From NCBI RefSeq assembly GCF_000471905.2, contig NW_006494943.1:1978119-2042118 (forward strand): DNA of 64,000 bases, given 5' to 3'. Within the stretch, counting starts at the first letter, position 1; every line of letters starts with the position of its first letter. The notes under the pieces are model-generated. The model was not told where the DNA came from and did no database searches. It was given only the letters and a program-made list of their open reading frames with translations. Position numbers and translations under genes: made by a program. This DNA comes from Amborella trichopoda (lineage: Eukaryota; Streptophyta; Magnoliopsida; Amborellales; Amborellaceae). Below, piece by piece: positions 1 through 12,683 of the stretch.

Positions 1-1640
1 TATATATATATATATAATCAAACACAGTGCCTAAATTTTTTTTTAAAACTTTCAGAAAAAACAAACGCCCTTTACAAATAGGGATTAGCGACCATGAGTT
101 TTTCTCTCTCCACCTTTAAAAAGGGCTATCTATCCATGTGATTCTCTCTCTCAATTCTCCCCCTATACACACACTCTCTCTCACAATTCCGTCCCACATG
201 CACGCACTCTCTCACAATTCCGTCCCACATACACACTCTCTTTCTCTCTCTCTTCTCCTAAATATAGTATATCTTAAATATTATTTTTCTATATTAAAAT
301 AGGTGTATACTCTCCATCTCTTTCTCCCTCCTAAATTAGTTGTGTAATCTGTATCTCAAAGATACAGTGTATCCTACCATCTCTATAAAATTAGGACCTT
401 TTTTTATTCCGCGACGTGTGTCCACCTCTTAACTTTGATTTAATAATGTAGTATAGATAAGGTTACAATGATTTATAACTAGTAGATTTGAAATCAGTGG
501 GCAGAGGGTGAGCTATTCAATCTTACTTAAGCTCAATGAAAGTTTTTTTAAACTTTGTGACAACACTCATAAGTGATTGATTTCACATCTAATGACTAAG
601 AGACATTGTGATCTTTTTGTATCAAAGGCAAATGGGTTTTTATAGTATATACACATGTTACTAGAACTAGACTAGCCATCAAATTGTTGAAAGATCTGGT
701 TCAGTCAAATTCGATTCGACTATTAATCGAATCATTCTATTAGATTTAAAAAAAATTGAAAAATAGATACAATAGTTTAATATATGAATTGTTTACGAAA
801 AAGGCTTCCAAAATTTAGGCAGCCATTTGATAAATAAAAACCAGTTAGTCGACCCGCCAAACCAATCAAACATTAGATTTGACCTTGGTTGGCCGTTCGA
901 CTGAACAAGCTCGCCATTTTAATAAGTTGGCTTGGGCTTGTCAGATTTCTTTTTGGTAATAAAGATAGCCAAGCATACTAGAAACCTTGTAACAGTAGAA
1001 ATTCGTTGTCATGACTCGTCGCCATCCACACAACTTAAATGGGAAACACCTTCTGCATATTGCAATACCTAAGGAGTATTTTTATATTCATTTAAAAGTT
1101 TTTCTAAGCCTCTTAGGGGAATGAGAACTCTAGACATTGACCTGAAGTAATATCAATTAACAATTTTAAAATGTTTCATTCTTCTTTTGAGGTCAACCTG
1201 GCCTTGGGTGGTACCTTCATGTTTGCAAAACCAACCCATCTGCACAACAGACAGAAGTTCCCTTTTGTTTTTGTAAAAACACAAAAGCCTTTTTTAAATT
1301 AATAATGGAATGTTAAAAACTTTTTCCCATCTTTTTGGGGTGAACTTTATTTGGGCAGGTGTGATAGGATCAAACATTTTTAAAATAGCTAAAGCCCTTG
1401 AGTTCAATTTAACAATTCTTCTTCTTTTACGGTTAATATTCAACAAAATAATTAAATAAACAAAACAAATTCTTCTCCTCTTTAAGTTGAGGTGCAATTT
1501 TCAATGAATTGGAACCCGAGGCCCCACCCCAAATCACTAAGTTAAAAGCAAATGTGAAGTATAATATTTACCTAAAACTCAACATCGAAGAAAATGATGG
1601 GGATTAAAATTTGAATTACGATCTATATTTTGAGTGTAGA
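1..1640. other. Intergenic AT-rich DNA
   Basis: No gene is visible. The first 17 bases are a (TA)n run. Bases 110-265 are CT-rich and contain a phrase of about 33 bp, built on CACAATTCCGTCCCACAT, that occurs twice. Near 708-730 a short inverted repeat (GATTCGA...TCGAATC) occurs. The few open frames are short, low-complexity and unlike known proteins. Confidence 0.6.
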
Positions 1641-1643
1641 ATC

Positions 1644-2125
1644 TAATGTTTTCAAACTCAGATCGGGCCTCAGACTTGGTCCTAGCTTGAGTCGAGTAAC
1701 TCAGGACTCTGAGTGGACTTGGCCGAGTCTTGTACAAGTGATGACAAACCTAAAAAAGAAAAAAAAGGGATACAACATTTGTTAAAAATCCACAAAAAGT
1801 AAACTAAGTTATAGAAGTCATTAGAAGTCTATAACAGTCTAGAAAAATAAATAAAAGATGGATTTTTTATAATTTTAATTTATATCTCAGAATATTCCAA
1901 AAATCAAGAAATGGAAAATAAAAAATTGTAGCATACAATAATAAAAGCTCCTCAATTATCATAAAAAAAACATGCAAATTATATAATATATTTCTAAATA
2001 ACAAATTAATGACTTTTTAATACTTTTTACTGTGAACGAGTTCCCCCGAAACTCGCCTTGGCCCGGACAAAGTCGAAACCGGAGTGGACTCGGCCTCTTG
2101 AAACACTTTGAATCAAAAGGATGGA
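1644..2125. repeat. Dispersed repeat rich in ACTCGG/CCGAGT motifs, with inverted ends
   Basis: The left end reads ATGTTTTCAAACTC and the right end, reverse-complemented, starts GTGTTTCAAGAGGCCGAGT. Both are followed by runs of GAGTCG/CTCGGCC motifs, while the middle is AT-rich. A related start (ATGTTTCAAACTCGACTC) occurs at 63288, and similar motif clusters lie near 29190-29240 and 30165-30270. I infer a non-autonomous element; no clean target-site duplication was found. Confidence 0.4.
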
Positions 2126-3365
2126 TACCCGCAGCCACAAATTAAACACTTTTTTTGGTGAGGTGTTTCGATAAAACATAGTTTGAAGACCTAGATTGCC
2201 CCTATGGCAATCCGGCCTAGTAATCATCAAATAAAAATTAAAAAGTAGGAAATAAAAAATTGAAAAAAATTAAAAATAAGTGGCACCTGTTTTCTTGATA
2301 TATATATTAGGATCTGAATCAACCTGACCAATTTCCAATTAAAATTGAGTGGTTCCGATCGAGATCACTTATTTTTAAAGCCTTAAGTCAAAGTGAGAAG
2401 AAGAACAAAAAAAACAAAGATATTGAGAAATACTCACCTAGTAAATCGGAGTGTCCCGTCCTTAGGTTGGGTGAGAAATGGAGAAGTTTTATCTCTATCC
2501 AAAAAACATTCAAATGTCTTTTTAATATTTGTTTTTTATATTATTCCTGATTTGCTCCGTTACTTATCCCTATGTTATTTGGCGTAGGATATGGTGGCCT
2601 AGGTTATGGTGCGTCAGCTGACGTGGTTTTGAATTTGAAATCTTATAGCCAAAATATTTCATACTCCCACAGGATTATTCTGTTCATAGTATTCCCTCCG
2701 TCAAAATTCATGCTAGGAATATTTTTTAAGCCCCAAATTTAGAAAATCTAATCTCAAACACCCACCCTCGAAGGGTAAAAAAAAAATATCGCACTCTCTA
2801 CAAGTGCAAAAAAAAATGGTATTCTATAGGAGCCTATGTGGGGAGGATTTACACTTTCAAGAATTTTTGTGCTTTGAAAATAATCATCTAGAATCTCAGA
2901 ACTTTAAAAATAAAAGATTGCCCCAAGTAGCTATTTCGCATGTTGAACCGTATATGGTCCTGAAGAAGCATGGTATACATGCTCAATTTTATTAGTCTAC
3001 TATTATTAGTCCACTATTAGTCTACTAATTATTGTCAAATACTAAGCTATTCATTTACTCCTTAGGCAAAACTCCATCCAGGATTAATTTCACGACCCAA
3101 AATTTTGAGGATGTAACCTCCTTAACTTATAAATTAACCTCAATAAGAAAAACCCTAATTACACCCTCTATACAGTTAAAAAGAATAATATCTCAAGATT
3201 AAATATAAACCGTCCAATTATTAGAGAAGACGATCTAAGTGCTAAAAAAACTCAAAGTTCATATTTTTTTCTTTCAAAATTAATCATCTAGTGGTTCGTA
3301 GGTGGCTAGTAAAATTTAAGATTGAAAAGATCCTATCAACTCTCAAGTAGATCTTTTGACCAAGA
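2126..3365. other. Intergenic DNA with no recognisable feature
   Basis: AT-rich sequence. Several open frames of about 60 codons occur but none shows a domain, a codon pattern or splice context that would support a gene. Confidence 0.5.
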
Positions 3366-3446
3366 AAGTAAAAGTACACTATGCTCCCAAGGGAGCATAT
3401 ATGTGAAAGTAAAGGTACACTATGCTCCCAAGGGAGCATATATGTG
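3366..3446. repeat. Tandem duplication carrying a palindrome
   Basis: A 41-bp unit occurs twice. Each copy contains the perfect hairpin arms TATGCTCCC and GGGAGCATA separated by AA (3380-3399 and 3421-3440). The copies differ at only a few bases, so the duplication is fairly recent. Confidence 0.85.
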
Positions 3447-3980
3447 CTCTTATTTACTTTGTATTACTATTCTTGGAGTGCAGAGTAATGGATAAAGCAA
3501 AAGTACCTAGCAAAAATAGTAAAGATCCATCTTTAAAAGGCATTTTTTGAGTCTTTTTTTAGGAGGCTGTTTTTTTTTGAAAGGTGAATATTCATTTTAA
3601 AATGAGTTTTTTAAGTACTTTCTTACCTGCTTGTCTTTTTTAAGTCATTAATGTGATGGAATTAAAACGAAAAGAGATTTTTTTTTAGTATTATTTGATA
3701 GGAGGTTGTTTTTTTTAAAGGGTAAGTGGGAATGAAAAACATAGTGACCACTTCGTGTAAAAGTGGTAGGTCGATAGGGTGTCAAGGTGCTACCACCGGA
3801 CTCAGCTCCTTTTTGAGATTTTTTGAGATGGTACTTACTACAAGACTTCATTAAAACTTTTTCACCTTTCACTCCTTTCTCATATTTGGAATTGGGAGAG
3901 GGGATCCATCAATTGCATCCACAACAAGAGATCCATAGAGATGGATCTAAAGCACAAATAATTTAGATCTACTAGAACCT

Positions 3981-4126
3981 TTTTTTTAAAATGTGACTAT
4001 AAACTTCTTACACTTTTCTCTGTTCGAATTTTGTTTTAAAATGGAACTGTAAACTTATTACACTTTTCTCTGTTAGAATTTTTTTTTTAAATGGAACTGT
4101 GAACTTCTCACACTTTTCTCTCTGTC
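3981..4126. repeat. Three tandem copies of a 50-bp unit
   Basis: The phrase CACTTTTCTCTGT recurs at 4011, 4061 and 4111, giving an exact period of 50 bp. Each copy is preceded by a T-rich run and a form of ATGGAACTGTAAACTT. The array lies about 750-900 bp upstream of the RING-CH start codon, so it could fall in the promoter region; no regulatory role is shown. Confidence 0.85.
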
Positions 4127-4499
4127 GTATGTACATACATGCTTGAGAGAGACCGTTAGAGAGAGAGAAACAGATGAGTCAAAACAATAAACAATGTTAA
4201 TAAAACCCATCCAAATCTAGAGTGAGAAGTGATTCTATCCCGAAAACGAAGGGAAAACGCATAAATTTACAGTATGGTACTGCAAGTGAGAGAAAGAGTC
4301 AATGCGCAAGAATAGGGGAAAAACTCCATAGATCAAACAGTACTAGAGAGACAATCACGTTTTTTTTGTTCAAAAAAGAAAACAAAATGCCATGAACAAA
4401 CCAATCAAAGAGAAGAAGAAACATCGAAAACCCACAGATTTTGACTGCCCTCCCCCAATAATGTTCAAGTCTGCTACTTGCCATTCTGGGCAGCAGTGT

Positions 4500-4874
4500 T
4501 CATCCCCCCTCCTCTCTCTCTCTTTCTACATCTTTCTCTCTCAATCTCTTCTTGGGTGGTGCCAGCACGTTACCCGTTGCGTATTGGCCTTTCATGCCAA
4601 ATAATCATCCTCTGTTTCTGTCCTTGAATACCTTACCAGACTTGTTTTCATGGATGTTTTCAGGCAGTATTCATTTCTAGGTGAAATTTTTTTTGAGCTT
4701 TGTTTTTGTACATTTTAACAGTAGAAAAACGTTACCTACCCATTGTCTCTTTCAGTGAGAGAGAGAAGAGTTGCTCTACTTACAGGCTTTCATGGAGATT
4801 TTCAGAGACTCTTGGGTGCTAGGTGTGTAGAGAAAAGCTGCCTATTTTCGAATATCACTTCTAGAGAGATAGAG
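4500..4874 (+). promoter_or_regulatory. Probable 5' leader of the RING-CH gene, with a short upstream ORF
   Basis: This stretch has the CT-rich runs typical of plant 5' leaders (4506-4550) and ends just before the likely start codon at 4875. An upstream ATG at 4792 opens a 12-codon frame that stops at 4828-4830. The transcription start cannot be placed and no convincing TATA box was chosen. Leader introns cannot be excluded. Confidence 0.4.
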
Positions 4875-5354
4875 ATGGATAGTAGTCTTAGTGGGTCTTC
4901 TGACAAAGATCAGACTTCAATGGATGAGACTGGAAGTTCTCGCCCAAAACCCATTTCGAATTTGAACCCGATCGAGCTTGAAAATGGGGTGAATCCAGCA
5001 CGTGTCACCCAAAATTGCAGAGAAGTCTCTGGCCTTAAGGTGAATTGTGAGAAGAAAAAAGGTAGGGGCTCAAAGTGATAGGAATATGGAAATGATTTCA
5101 GAGTTTGGTTTGTCTAATAAAGGCTCCGAGACTGGTCCTGAGATGTGTTCAGGGGTTGGGTACTACATTATTGATGTGAAATGTGCTGGAGAGGGACATG
5201 TTGAGAAAGAAAGGGTGTGTAGAGTTTGCCATTTGAGTTCGGATAACCAATCTTCTGTTACTGATTTGATACAGCTTGGTTGTGAGTGTTTGAATGATCT
5301 AGCCATTGCTCATCGTCGTTGTGCAGAGGCCTGGTTCAGGATCAAAGGAGATAA
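4875..5354 (+). CDS. RING-CH (RINGv) E3 ubiquitin ligase, exon 1, with apparent frameshift
   Basis: The exon encodes the N-terminal part and most of a RINGv zinc finger (C4HC3), the fold of MARCH-type membrane ubiquitin ligases that recruit an E2 enzyme. From the ATG at 4875 a serine-rich leader (MDSSLSGSSDKD...) reads to a TGA at 5076. The finger itself is in the +1 frame: CRVCHLSSD begins at 5218, followed by GCEC, then HRRCAEAW, with spacing C-x2-C, C-x-C, x7, H-x2-C as in the family. The upstream stop in the finger frame is at 5041, so the switch must fall between 5044 and 5078; a run of six A at 5055-5060 is the obvious site. The alternative is that translation starts at ATG 5086 and the upstream frame is chance. 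The exon ends GGAGATAA before GTAAGC, and phase 2 joins exactly to exon 2. Confidence 0.75.
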
Positions 5355-5610
5355 GTAAGCATCTCTGGTTCTCTCTCCCTCTACATATTCTTGTGAATTA
5401 TGCATTATCTAGCTGAATTCTTTATGAACTCGTTTCATAGCCGACATAATCATGAACTCGTTTCAACTTTAGTGAATCACTTCTTGCTGATTGACCAATC
5501 TCTGTGTGTGTGTGAGTTGATTCGTTTGATATTTCATTTCTATTTATTTAAATTTGAATATACAAGCTTAACTTGCTAATGGCTCACAAGTCCTACATAT
5601 AGCTCGCTTG

Positions 5611-5728
5611 TCTTGAGATTGGCCTGCTCTGTTTATTTATGTATATGCCTACATGACTATTTCTAACAGTCTTGATATTGGCCTGCTTTGTTTATTTATG
5701 TATATGCCTACATGACTATTTCTAAAAG
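5611..5728. repeat. 59-bp tandem duplication
   Basis: GGCCTGCT(C/T)TGTTTATTTA recurs at 5621 and 5680, with the whole unit, including TATGCCTACATGACTATTTC, repeated almost exactly. It lies in the RING-CH intron. Confidence 0.85.
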
Positions 5729-6410
5729 TCTCTAAATGTGCATGGCACTACCTGAGAAAAAGAAGAGAAATCTATTTGTGAATGACAAGCTTCTTCCATA
5801 AATTAGTATACCCAAATTTTGGATCTCATACAGTTCTTCTTTTCTGAGATTGAAGCCTAAGAGCTCCATCCATTTGACTACAGGGTACAAACCATTTGAA
5901 CCAACAAGTTTATCATCTAGTGTTTTTATGTATCAATCAAAAGGTGATGGTGCAAAATTATTTAGTTGTTGGTAAAAGGCAGAACCCACACAATATATGG
6001 ACTGGTGCTATTGTCCAAGAGTCTGAAGAAAGTTTAAAATCTGGAAAGAACAGTATAATTCATTGCGAAAATGAAGACATGCATCTACAAAAATTTGGAC
6101 TGATGATGTCATCGATTGCCAAAAACCTATGAAACTCTCTAAAATAAAAAGCTGCTAAAATTTTCACACTAGCCATATGATGGATGCAAGCTATATGCTT
6201 CTCCATTGGAGATAGCATTCTAGTCAGTAATGAGTGCCCAGAAGGTTAGCAAAAAGCTGGCATGATGAAGATGCTACAGGATCCCTAATCTTGAAGTGTT
6301 AGGAGGGGTGATCTGTGGCACACAAACTCCTCAAGTCATAAACTTTTACAAAATAATATTTATGAGTTGCCTATGGCTTTTCTCTCTATCAACTAGCTAA
6401 ACATCAGGAA

Positions 6411-6529
6411 AAGAGCTGGAGCTTAATTAGTTAGCGCTTGACGATTTGCAACACTATGTCCTAGGCTCAATTTCTACAAAGGGTAGGGGCCCTCTCCTAG
6501 CTGACTCATGCAAAAAAAAAATTAGCTAA
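6411..6529 (+). mobile_element. Possible tRNA-derived SINE fragment
   Basis: The phrase GCTTAATTAGTTAGCGC resembles a tRNA A box, and the following GTCCTAGGCTCAATTTC is a degraded B-box-like stretch. The segment ends in a run of A at 6512-6521. No TSD was identified, so this is a resemblance only. Confidence 0.35.
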
Positions 6530-7084
6530 ACAGTGTAATCACGGAAGGAAGCCTAAAAATTTTATGCCACTGTAGATATTTATATAACCTCGGGTGCATG
6601 ACACAATAAATCAGAGAAAGGCAATGGTCATCAACAAATCTGACTTCCCAATTTTTTTTCTTCTTTGGATTTTTCCTTGAAAATATCCTGTGGTATTGTT
6701 GTCGTCTTTTTTATCAGTGGGCTATCAAAATTGTTCAGAATATATGGAAAAACTTCCACTATCACTTAAATGCATGTGGTAAGCAAAAACTATAGTACCT
6801 CATTTTGTCACCCTCTAGGACCATAAAGTTGAATTCATTTTTTTTGCTTGATAAACTGCCTTTGTTTATGAAAGACCAATGTCGATCATTTCTGTCATAC
6901 AAAATGACTTACCCAAAACCTATATAGAAATAGTTGCTTATTGTTGAGCTCCTAAAACGTGCTGCCCTGCTTAATTTCAATCCAAACACATTGAAAGCCT
7001 GAAGTCAGTGCACATTCTAAGAAGCAACCTATTATCCATGGTCCTGAATTGGAGAGGTTTTGTAATGTTTCACATGAGACTATC

Positions 7085-7550
7085 ATCATCTGAGCCTTAT
7101 TCCAAGTATTTGGGGTCCACTAAGTAATCCTGTTCTGCCATTTTGCTCTATCAAGCGTTATATCCTTAGTCAGACCATAAGCTAGCATACATCTTCTCAC
7201 TACTTCCATCCATGCCCTTTTGGTCCATCCCTTTGGTTTTTTAGATACTTCTACTTGAACCAATTTGCCTTTCCTAACTGGTGCTATATTAGATCTACGC
7301 TGCACATGGTCAGTCGACGTAAGTCTACTTTACCTTGTTTCATCACCCATTGGTGCCACCCCTAAGTTCCCCCTTATGTATTCACTCCAAATTCAATCCT
7401 TTCATATCTTGCCACTCATCCATCTCAACATCCTTATCTCAGCTACACTTACCTTATAGATATGTTATTTCTTGACTGCTCAACATTCCGTCCCATAAAA
7501 CATGGCTGATCTTATTGCTGTCCTAATGTTTTACATGAGATAATGCTACC
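7085..7550 (-). mobile_element. LINE relic, 3' end of ORF2
   Basis: Read on the minus strand, this matches the C-terminal tail of a common plant LINE: after reverse transcriptase come degraded forms of the conserved GDK..R..RWFGH and RRPxxAPVRK..V phrases, here RRSNIAPVRKGKL. It ends with the typical (GAT)n tail, seen on the + strand as ATCATCATCTGAGCC followed by the TATTTGGGGTC phrase. It is 5'-truncated and full of stops, so it is dead. It lies antisense in the RING-CH intron. Confidence 0.75.
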
Positions 7551-10500
7551 AATGAGTGCATTTTATTTTGTCTCATCATAGTCACATAGTTAAGGATGAC
7601 ATGTACCAACATATGCTAGTTTCTGATGGGATGGTTTCTAATCACAACGTCAGTTAGGTTCCTAAGATGCTTAGCCCACAGCTTAGCTCACATTCTCATA
7701 CAAAAATTAGTTATAATATATATGCTTCCCTTTCATAGAAATAAATTACTCTTTCTGCTTATTACCTCAGTTCCATGGATGTAGGAAACTTCCTTTATCT
7801 CCATCTTACATCTCTAGACTAAAGACTCTAGATGATAAAATTTCCTCGTGATTTCTAAACTGAATTATCAAATTGTTTCATAGGAAAATCTCCATAGACC
7901 ACAATGTAATCCTCTATATTTTAATTGCCATATCATTCCACCATTTATGAGGATGGTCACTTAATTTTTCATGTCTCCATTGTGCTATTGTTTGCAACCT
8001 ATCTTCGAATCACTTTTATTTGATGATGAAGTCAGAGCCATGATTTCTGTTACCACTTTCTTCTCTAGTTCAGTGCTCAGTATTAACATCCTGTTTACAG
8101 TAGTCCAGTATTTTCTGTGAACCCTGGCTAGTTTTTCTGAAAATACAAGGTGATGAATGTGAACTTGACAAGTCGTTTTGACTTGGGTTTCCCAGATCAA
8201 GTCAGTTTGTTTTTGAATATCAGATCAAGTCAGTTTAGGGTGTGAATTAATGGAGAAGTGACTAACCTTTTTCATCAAGTTCTAACTTGACTGTGGTTCA
8301 AGATATTTTTCTGGATTCCAACTTCTGATTTGGCTTTAACTTTTTGGTCACTGGTCTGGACATATGCTATAGTTACTTGATGGTCACTGGGAATAGGTCG
8401 TCCACAGAGCACTAGACATTCATGAATCTAATTGCGAAATATTAGCAAAATGAATCTATGTTCAAACTGATGCAGAAGATGTCTTGAATGTTAGTTTGGG
8501 TAGCAGTTAGTTACAATGTTCCGTAATATTCATGAGAAGCTATGGAGCAAGAAAATATTCATTTTTGTAACATATTTTTTTTCACGTTCTTTAGAATTAC
8601 ATGATTTATTAAAGTCAGCACCATGAAAGTTGCATTGTTTCTTTACTGAACTGTGGTTTTTTTATGAATAATCATGTGCCAGGGAAGTTTATTAGCAGAC
8701 AATCAATTAAAAATGCTATTATAAAAGCCATTCTGATTCTTTATATGTCCACCCCTACCTTTCCTTGAAATCCCATCCATTGTCAGCCAAATTGATCTTC
8801 TGCATCATGGCATTGATTCCATGGCATTCAATTTTCATGGAGTTTCCATTCATTCTCAAATTGCCTCCCATGATTATATATCTATAAACGGGAATCAACA
8901 AGTAATTGTAGACACAACACCTAGTTCTTTGCTGTGATTCTAGTAATTCTGCAAAAGAGCTTATTGCTTCCAATTAGTTTACATGTTTACATTCACACTA
9001 TGTCAAAATATGGATTCCACCACTTTGTTAGGTTCTTTGACAATTTCACTGGTTGTGCTGAAACAAACTTTTGAGTCTGCAATTTCCCAGTTTTTCATCC
9101 ACTTAACAATTTTGTTCAAAACTGAGCATTGTCTGGAGAGATGAAAATTTTCCAAATGAAATCTAGCTGGATACATCTTTTGTAATTTTCACCGTTCTTT
9201 ACGGAGTTTCTGTACCCATCAATGATTTTTCCCTCGTCCCCACAAGCTTGGGCGACTGAGCTCATTAACTTTTACATCCTTGAAAACACCATTTACTTTG
9301 ATTGGCTCCGTTCTTTATTAGCTTCGTGATGTCATCTACCCTATTCTCATGCTGAATAGTTGTGCTCTGAGTCCTAGTCAGGTGCATGTTTTGGTTACAG
9401 AGGTTTCATTTCTTTGCCATTCATTAGGCATCATCTGTGTTCCCTTAAAGCAGCTTTTGGTTTACTCCTTGTTTATGTTAAGCATAAGAAAGCATATCCT
9501 TGTATTTTGGTTTCCTTAATTGTGTACTCATCTCATTGTCTTTTGTTCATTGAAAAATCTTCCTTTTATCTGTACATGATCCCTGTGTGAAAATTGAGAA
9601 GCCCATTGAAATCCACGTATCATGATTTCCCTTCATTTAACACTTGATAACTCTCCCACCAATATTCAAGTCTATCTCTATTCCTTGACCAACTTACTTT
9701 CATATATGATGGGTCAGGATACTTGGCCTTCTATGGATCAATCTTAAATGACATTTACATTTAGAAAGTAACACTACAGGAGAAGGATAGTTTATTAGTC
9801 AATGTATTGAAACAGTAATAATTTTTTTGATTCTGGCCGTAGCCCAGATACATACATACATAAGAAAACTAATGATCTCTCAAAGGCCTGGATCAAGCTC
9901 ATGATTGGGAGAAACAAACTGGCAAGGTAAGTTCCTAATTATACTTAGTAGAGATAGAAATCTCAATAGGAACAATACAATTAGTCATGAAAAGAACTTC
10001 AGTTCAGAAAATATGAGGAAAATGCATTGTAGTGAGGAAAATGTGTGTATCCATGAGTAGATGGCATATTTACATTCAAGAAGGTCATTCTTTTTTTATG
10101 ATGTGGGATGGATTATTTTTGTTTCATACTGTTAGTGTGAAGATGTTTCTCAATTTCATACGATAGATACTTTCCTTGGATAGTAAATGTAAAATTTGGT
10201 ATGCATTAAATTTTGTGATAATTGCTGAAAAAAATTATTAAATGGATGAATGGTGCTCTTTAATTATGGGAAATACAGCAGAATATTGCCTAGAAATTCC
10301 TGTATTTTGTTATTTAATTATGGGATATACAGCAGAATATGCCTAGAAATTTCGGGACAAAGAAGATGTGCGATGCCAACCATATTGTTGGTATACCTGG
10401 TTTAGTTATATAATACGGGTATACGTCAAAATGAGGAAAACTACTGGCATGCCCTTTTGTGAGACATAAATGCATATTAGGAGTGCACAATATCACTTGG

Positions 10501-11228
10501 AACATAGAGACATTGATCTGAGGTCCTATAGTCTAAATAACTGTTACGAGAAACATGGATCAATAATATGCTACCACAATAAAATTAATAAGAGAAAAAA
10601 CAATGCGGCAATGAAATGGAGCAAAATGCCCCAGACACAAATACAAATTATTTTAATCATGTACTAATGGTATCGTACACATGGCAATAGGCTGGATTAA
10701 TTTTGAAGAGTTGGGTAAGATATAACTGATTAATTGGTGAAAGGTTTGGTATATATTCCATTATTTCGAAATCAATTAATCACCTAAATTCATTTTGCAC
10801 TCCTGGTTTCCAGAATTGTGCTAGTCATGTACCATTAGAAAAAAAAAAAAAAACACAAAAACTACTTGACATGCTCTTCCTTGGAAAGCATTAAAAAGGA
10901 CGTCCATTAAATACTTGTTTCTGCGTACAAGTGCCAAATGATCCATTTCTATTCCTTAAGATTATAATCTAGAGGCCTCATTTCATTGATATAATTGCAA
11001 ACACCTAAATAAAATAATCTTACTTCACTCACACCAGTAACATGACATGGTTGGTATAATATATTGCTAGTCCTTTTAACTGCTCATATCTTTGATGTCT
11101 TCAATTTTCTGAACATGATGAAATCTAATACTACGGATCATATGCTACAATAGAAACATAAAAATGCAAAATTGCTGATCAAAAGGAGTCCTTGATATCT
11201 TTGAATGGTAAATGTTTCAGAAAATTAT
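7551..11228. other. Intronic sequence with no recognised element
   Basis: No protein domain, LTR pair or TIR pair was recognised. A 55-bp imperfect tandem duplication (TTATGGGAAATACAGCAG and its copy) lies at about 10262-10350. A run of A occurs at 10840-10853. Confidence 0.5.
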
Positions 11229-11575
11229 TGGGATATAGAAAATAAAAACCCGCGAAATAGAAGATCAAACTATGGACAAAGAGAGAACCAGATTTACGTG
11301 GTTCATTTCTTTGCTGAAGCTATATCAGTGGGAGAAGATGGCCAAATCCAGTAATCAACATGCATGATTGTGTACATGTTCGCTCTGTATTTTTCTTCCA
11401 TCCCAAGCAGAGGAAAATCGTTTTTTTCTCACTCGGTTTTCTCTCTCAAGAACCACAACAAGTTTTTAAACCCACTGCAAATAGAGAATAAACTATAAAT
11501 AACAAAATACCCTTTATAATATGATGATTATAAAAGAAATAAACGGGGGAGAGTAATCTAACATACTGTACAACA
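11229..11575 (-). repeat. Left LTR of the intronic copia relic (3' LTR)
   Basis: It starts TGGGATATAG and ends ACTGTACAACA on the + strand. It shares with the right copy the phrases around TCAAACT, a TTTCTTCCATCC-like stretch, and GAAAATCG...TCACTC. Confidence 0.55.
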
Positions 11576-11734
11576 ATCTCCACCTCGATTTGAGTTCGCT
11601 CTGGCCCCTTGATAAACACCTTCAAGCTTCTCATTATTCTAAAGGTCGTTCAACTTCTTAGTCTTAGTAATAGTATAAGCTGAACGGCCCACTAACTGAT
11701 GGAATAGTATATAAGCCCAACGGCCCATACCTTA

Positions 11735-12610
11735 GTAAGATCGTAATTCACCATATCCTTTCTCACTACCTCCATCCATATCCTTTGGAGCCTTCTTTTT
11801 ACTCTTTTATAGCCTTCCACTTGAACCAAATTAATCCCTTTTAATAAGTATTGTTCAAGGTCGATGTTAGATATGACTAGACCACCTAAGTCTCCTTTCT
11901 CTAATTTTATCGCCTATGGGGGCTACCTCTAAGTTCCCTCGAATGGATTTATTCCGTATTCTATCATTCTTTGTCTTGCTACTCATCAATTTCAACATCC
12001 TTCTCAGCTTCTCTCTTTCTATAGATATGTTATTTCTTGACGGCCAAACATTACGTCCCATAAAGCATAGCTAGTCTTACAACTGTCCTATATTACTTTC
12101 TCTTCAGTTTCATTAGTATGGGACTATCACATAAGACTTCGGAAGCACATCTAGACCTAATTCTATGAGCAACATCTTCCGCAATCTAACTTTCTCATGG
12201 ACGATCCATCCAAGACATCCAAAATAATATCTTTTAGGTACTTTTTGGCCATCAATCCTAAATAATTCTTTGTTTTCCCTTCTATTATTACTAAACTTGC
12301 ATTCTAGATATTCTTTCTTAGTCTGGTTAACTTTAAAACTTTATAAAGAATCCCTCTTAAGTTCTAACTTATGTCCATGTATTTTCTAGTCTCATCAATC
12401 AAAGCTATGTCATCTACAAGCAACATACACGACTGGACTTCATCCTGTAGTTGTCTAGTTAACTCGTCCCAAACCAAATCAAAGAGATATGGGCTCAATG
12501 CTGACCCCTGATGTAGGCTTACTATCATTGAAAACTCACTTGTCTCTCCACTAACTGTACTCACATTAATTAGCACTCCCTCGTACGTATCCCTAAAACC
12601 ACAACCAAGG
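11735..12610 (-). mobile_element. LINE relic nested in the copia relic
   Basis: On the minus strand this encodes degraded LINE reverse transcriptase: LHQGSALSPYLFDLVWDEL and a CMLLVDDIALIDET block (the FADD-type active-site region, with both aspartates kept) at 12364-12576. Downstream is the tail block with KTKNDRIRNKSIRG and GDKIRERRLRW at 11867-12061. The frame is broken in several places. This is the same LINE family as the fragment at 7085-7550. Confidence 0.8.
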
Positions 12611-12683
12611 AAAATGTATTTTCTTTATTTGAGGCATAACTTAGTTGTTTGGTCACTTTTAGCACAATTACCAGCTAGGCGGT

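Noticed and set aside
6411..6480. Possible intact tRNA gene
   Set aside because: It has an A-box-like start but a degraded B box, and no acceptor stem could be formed; a SINE scrap is more likely.
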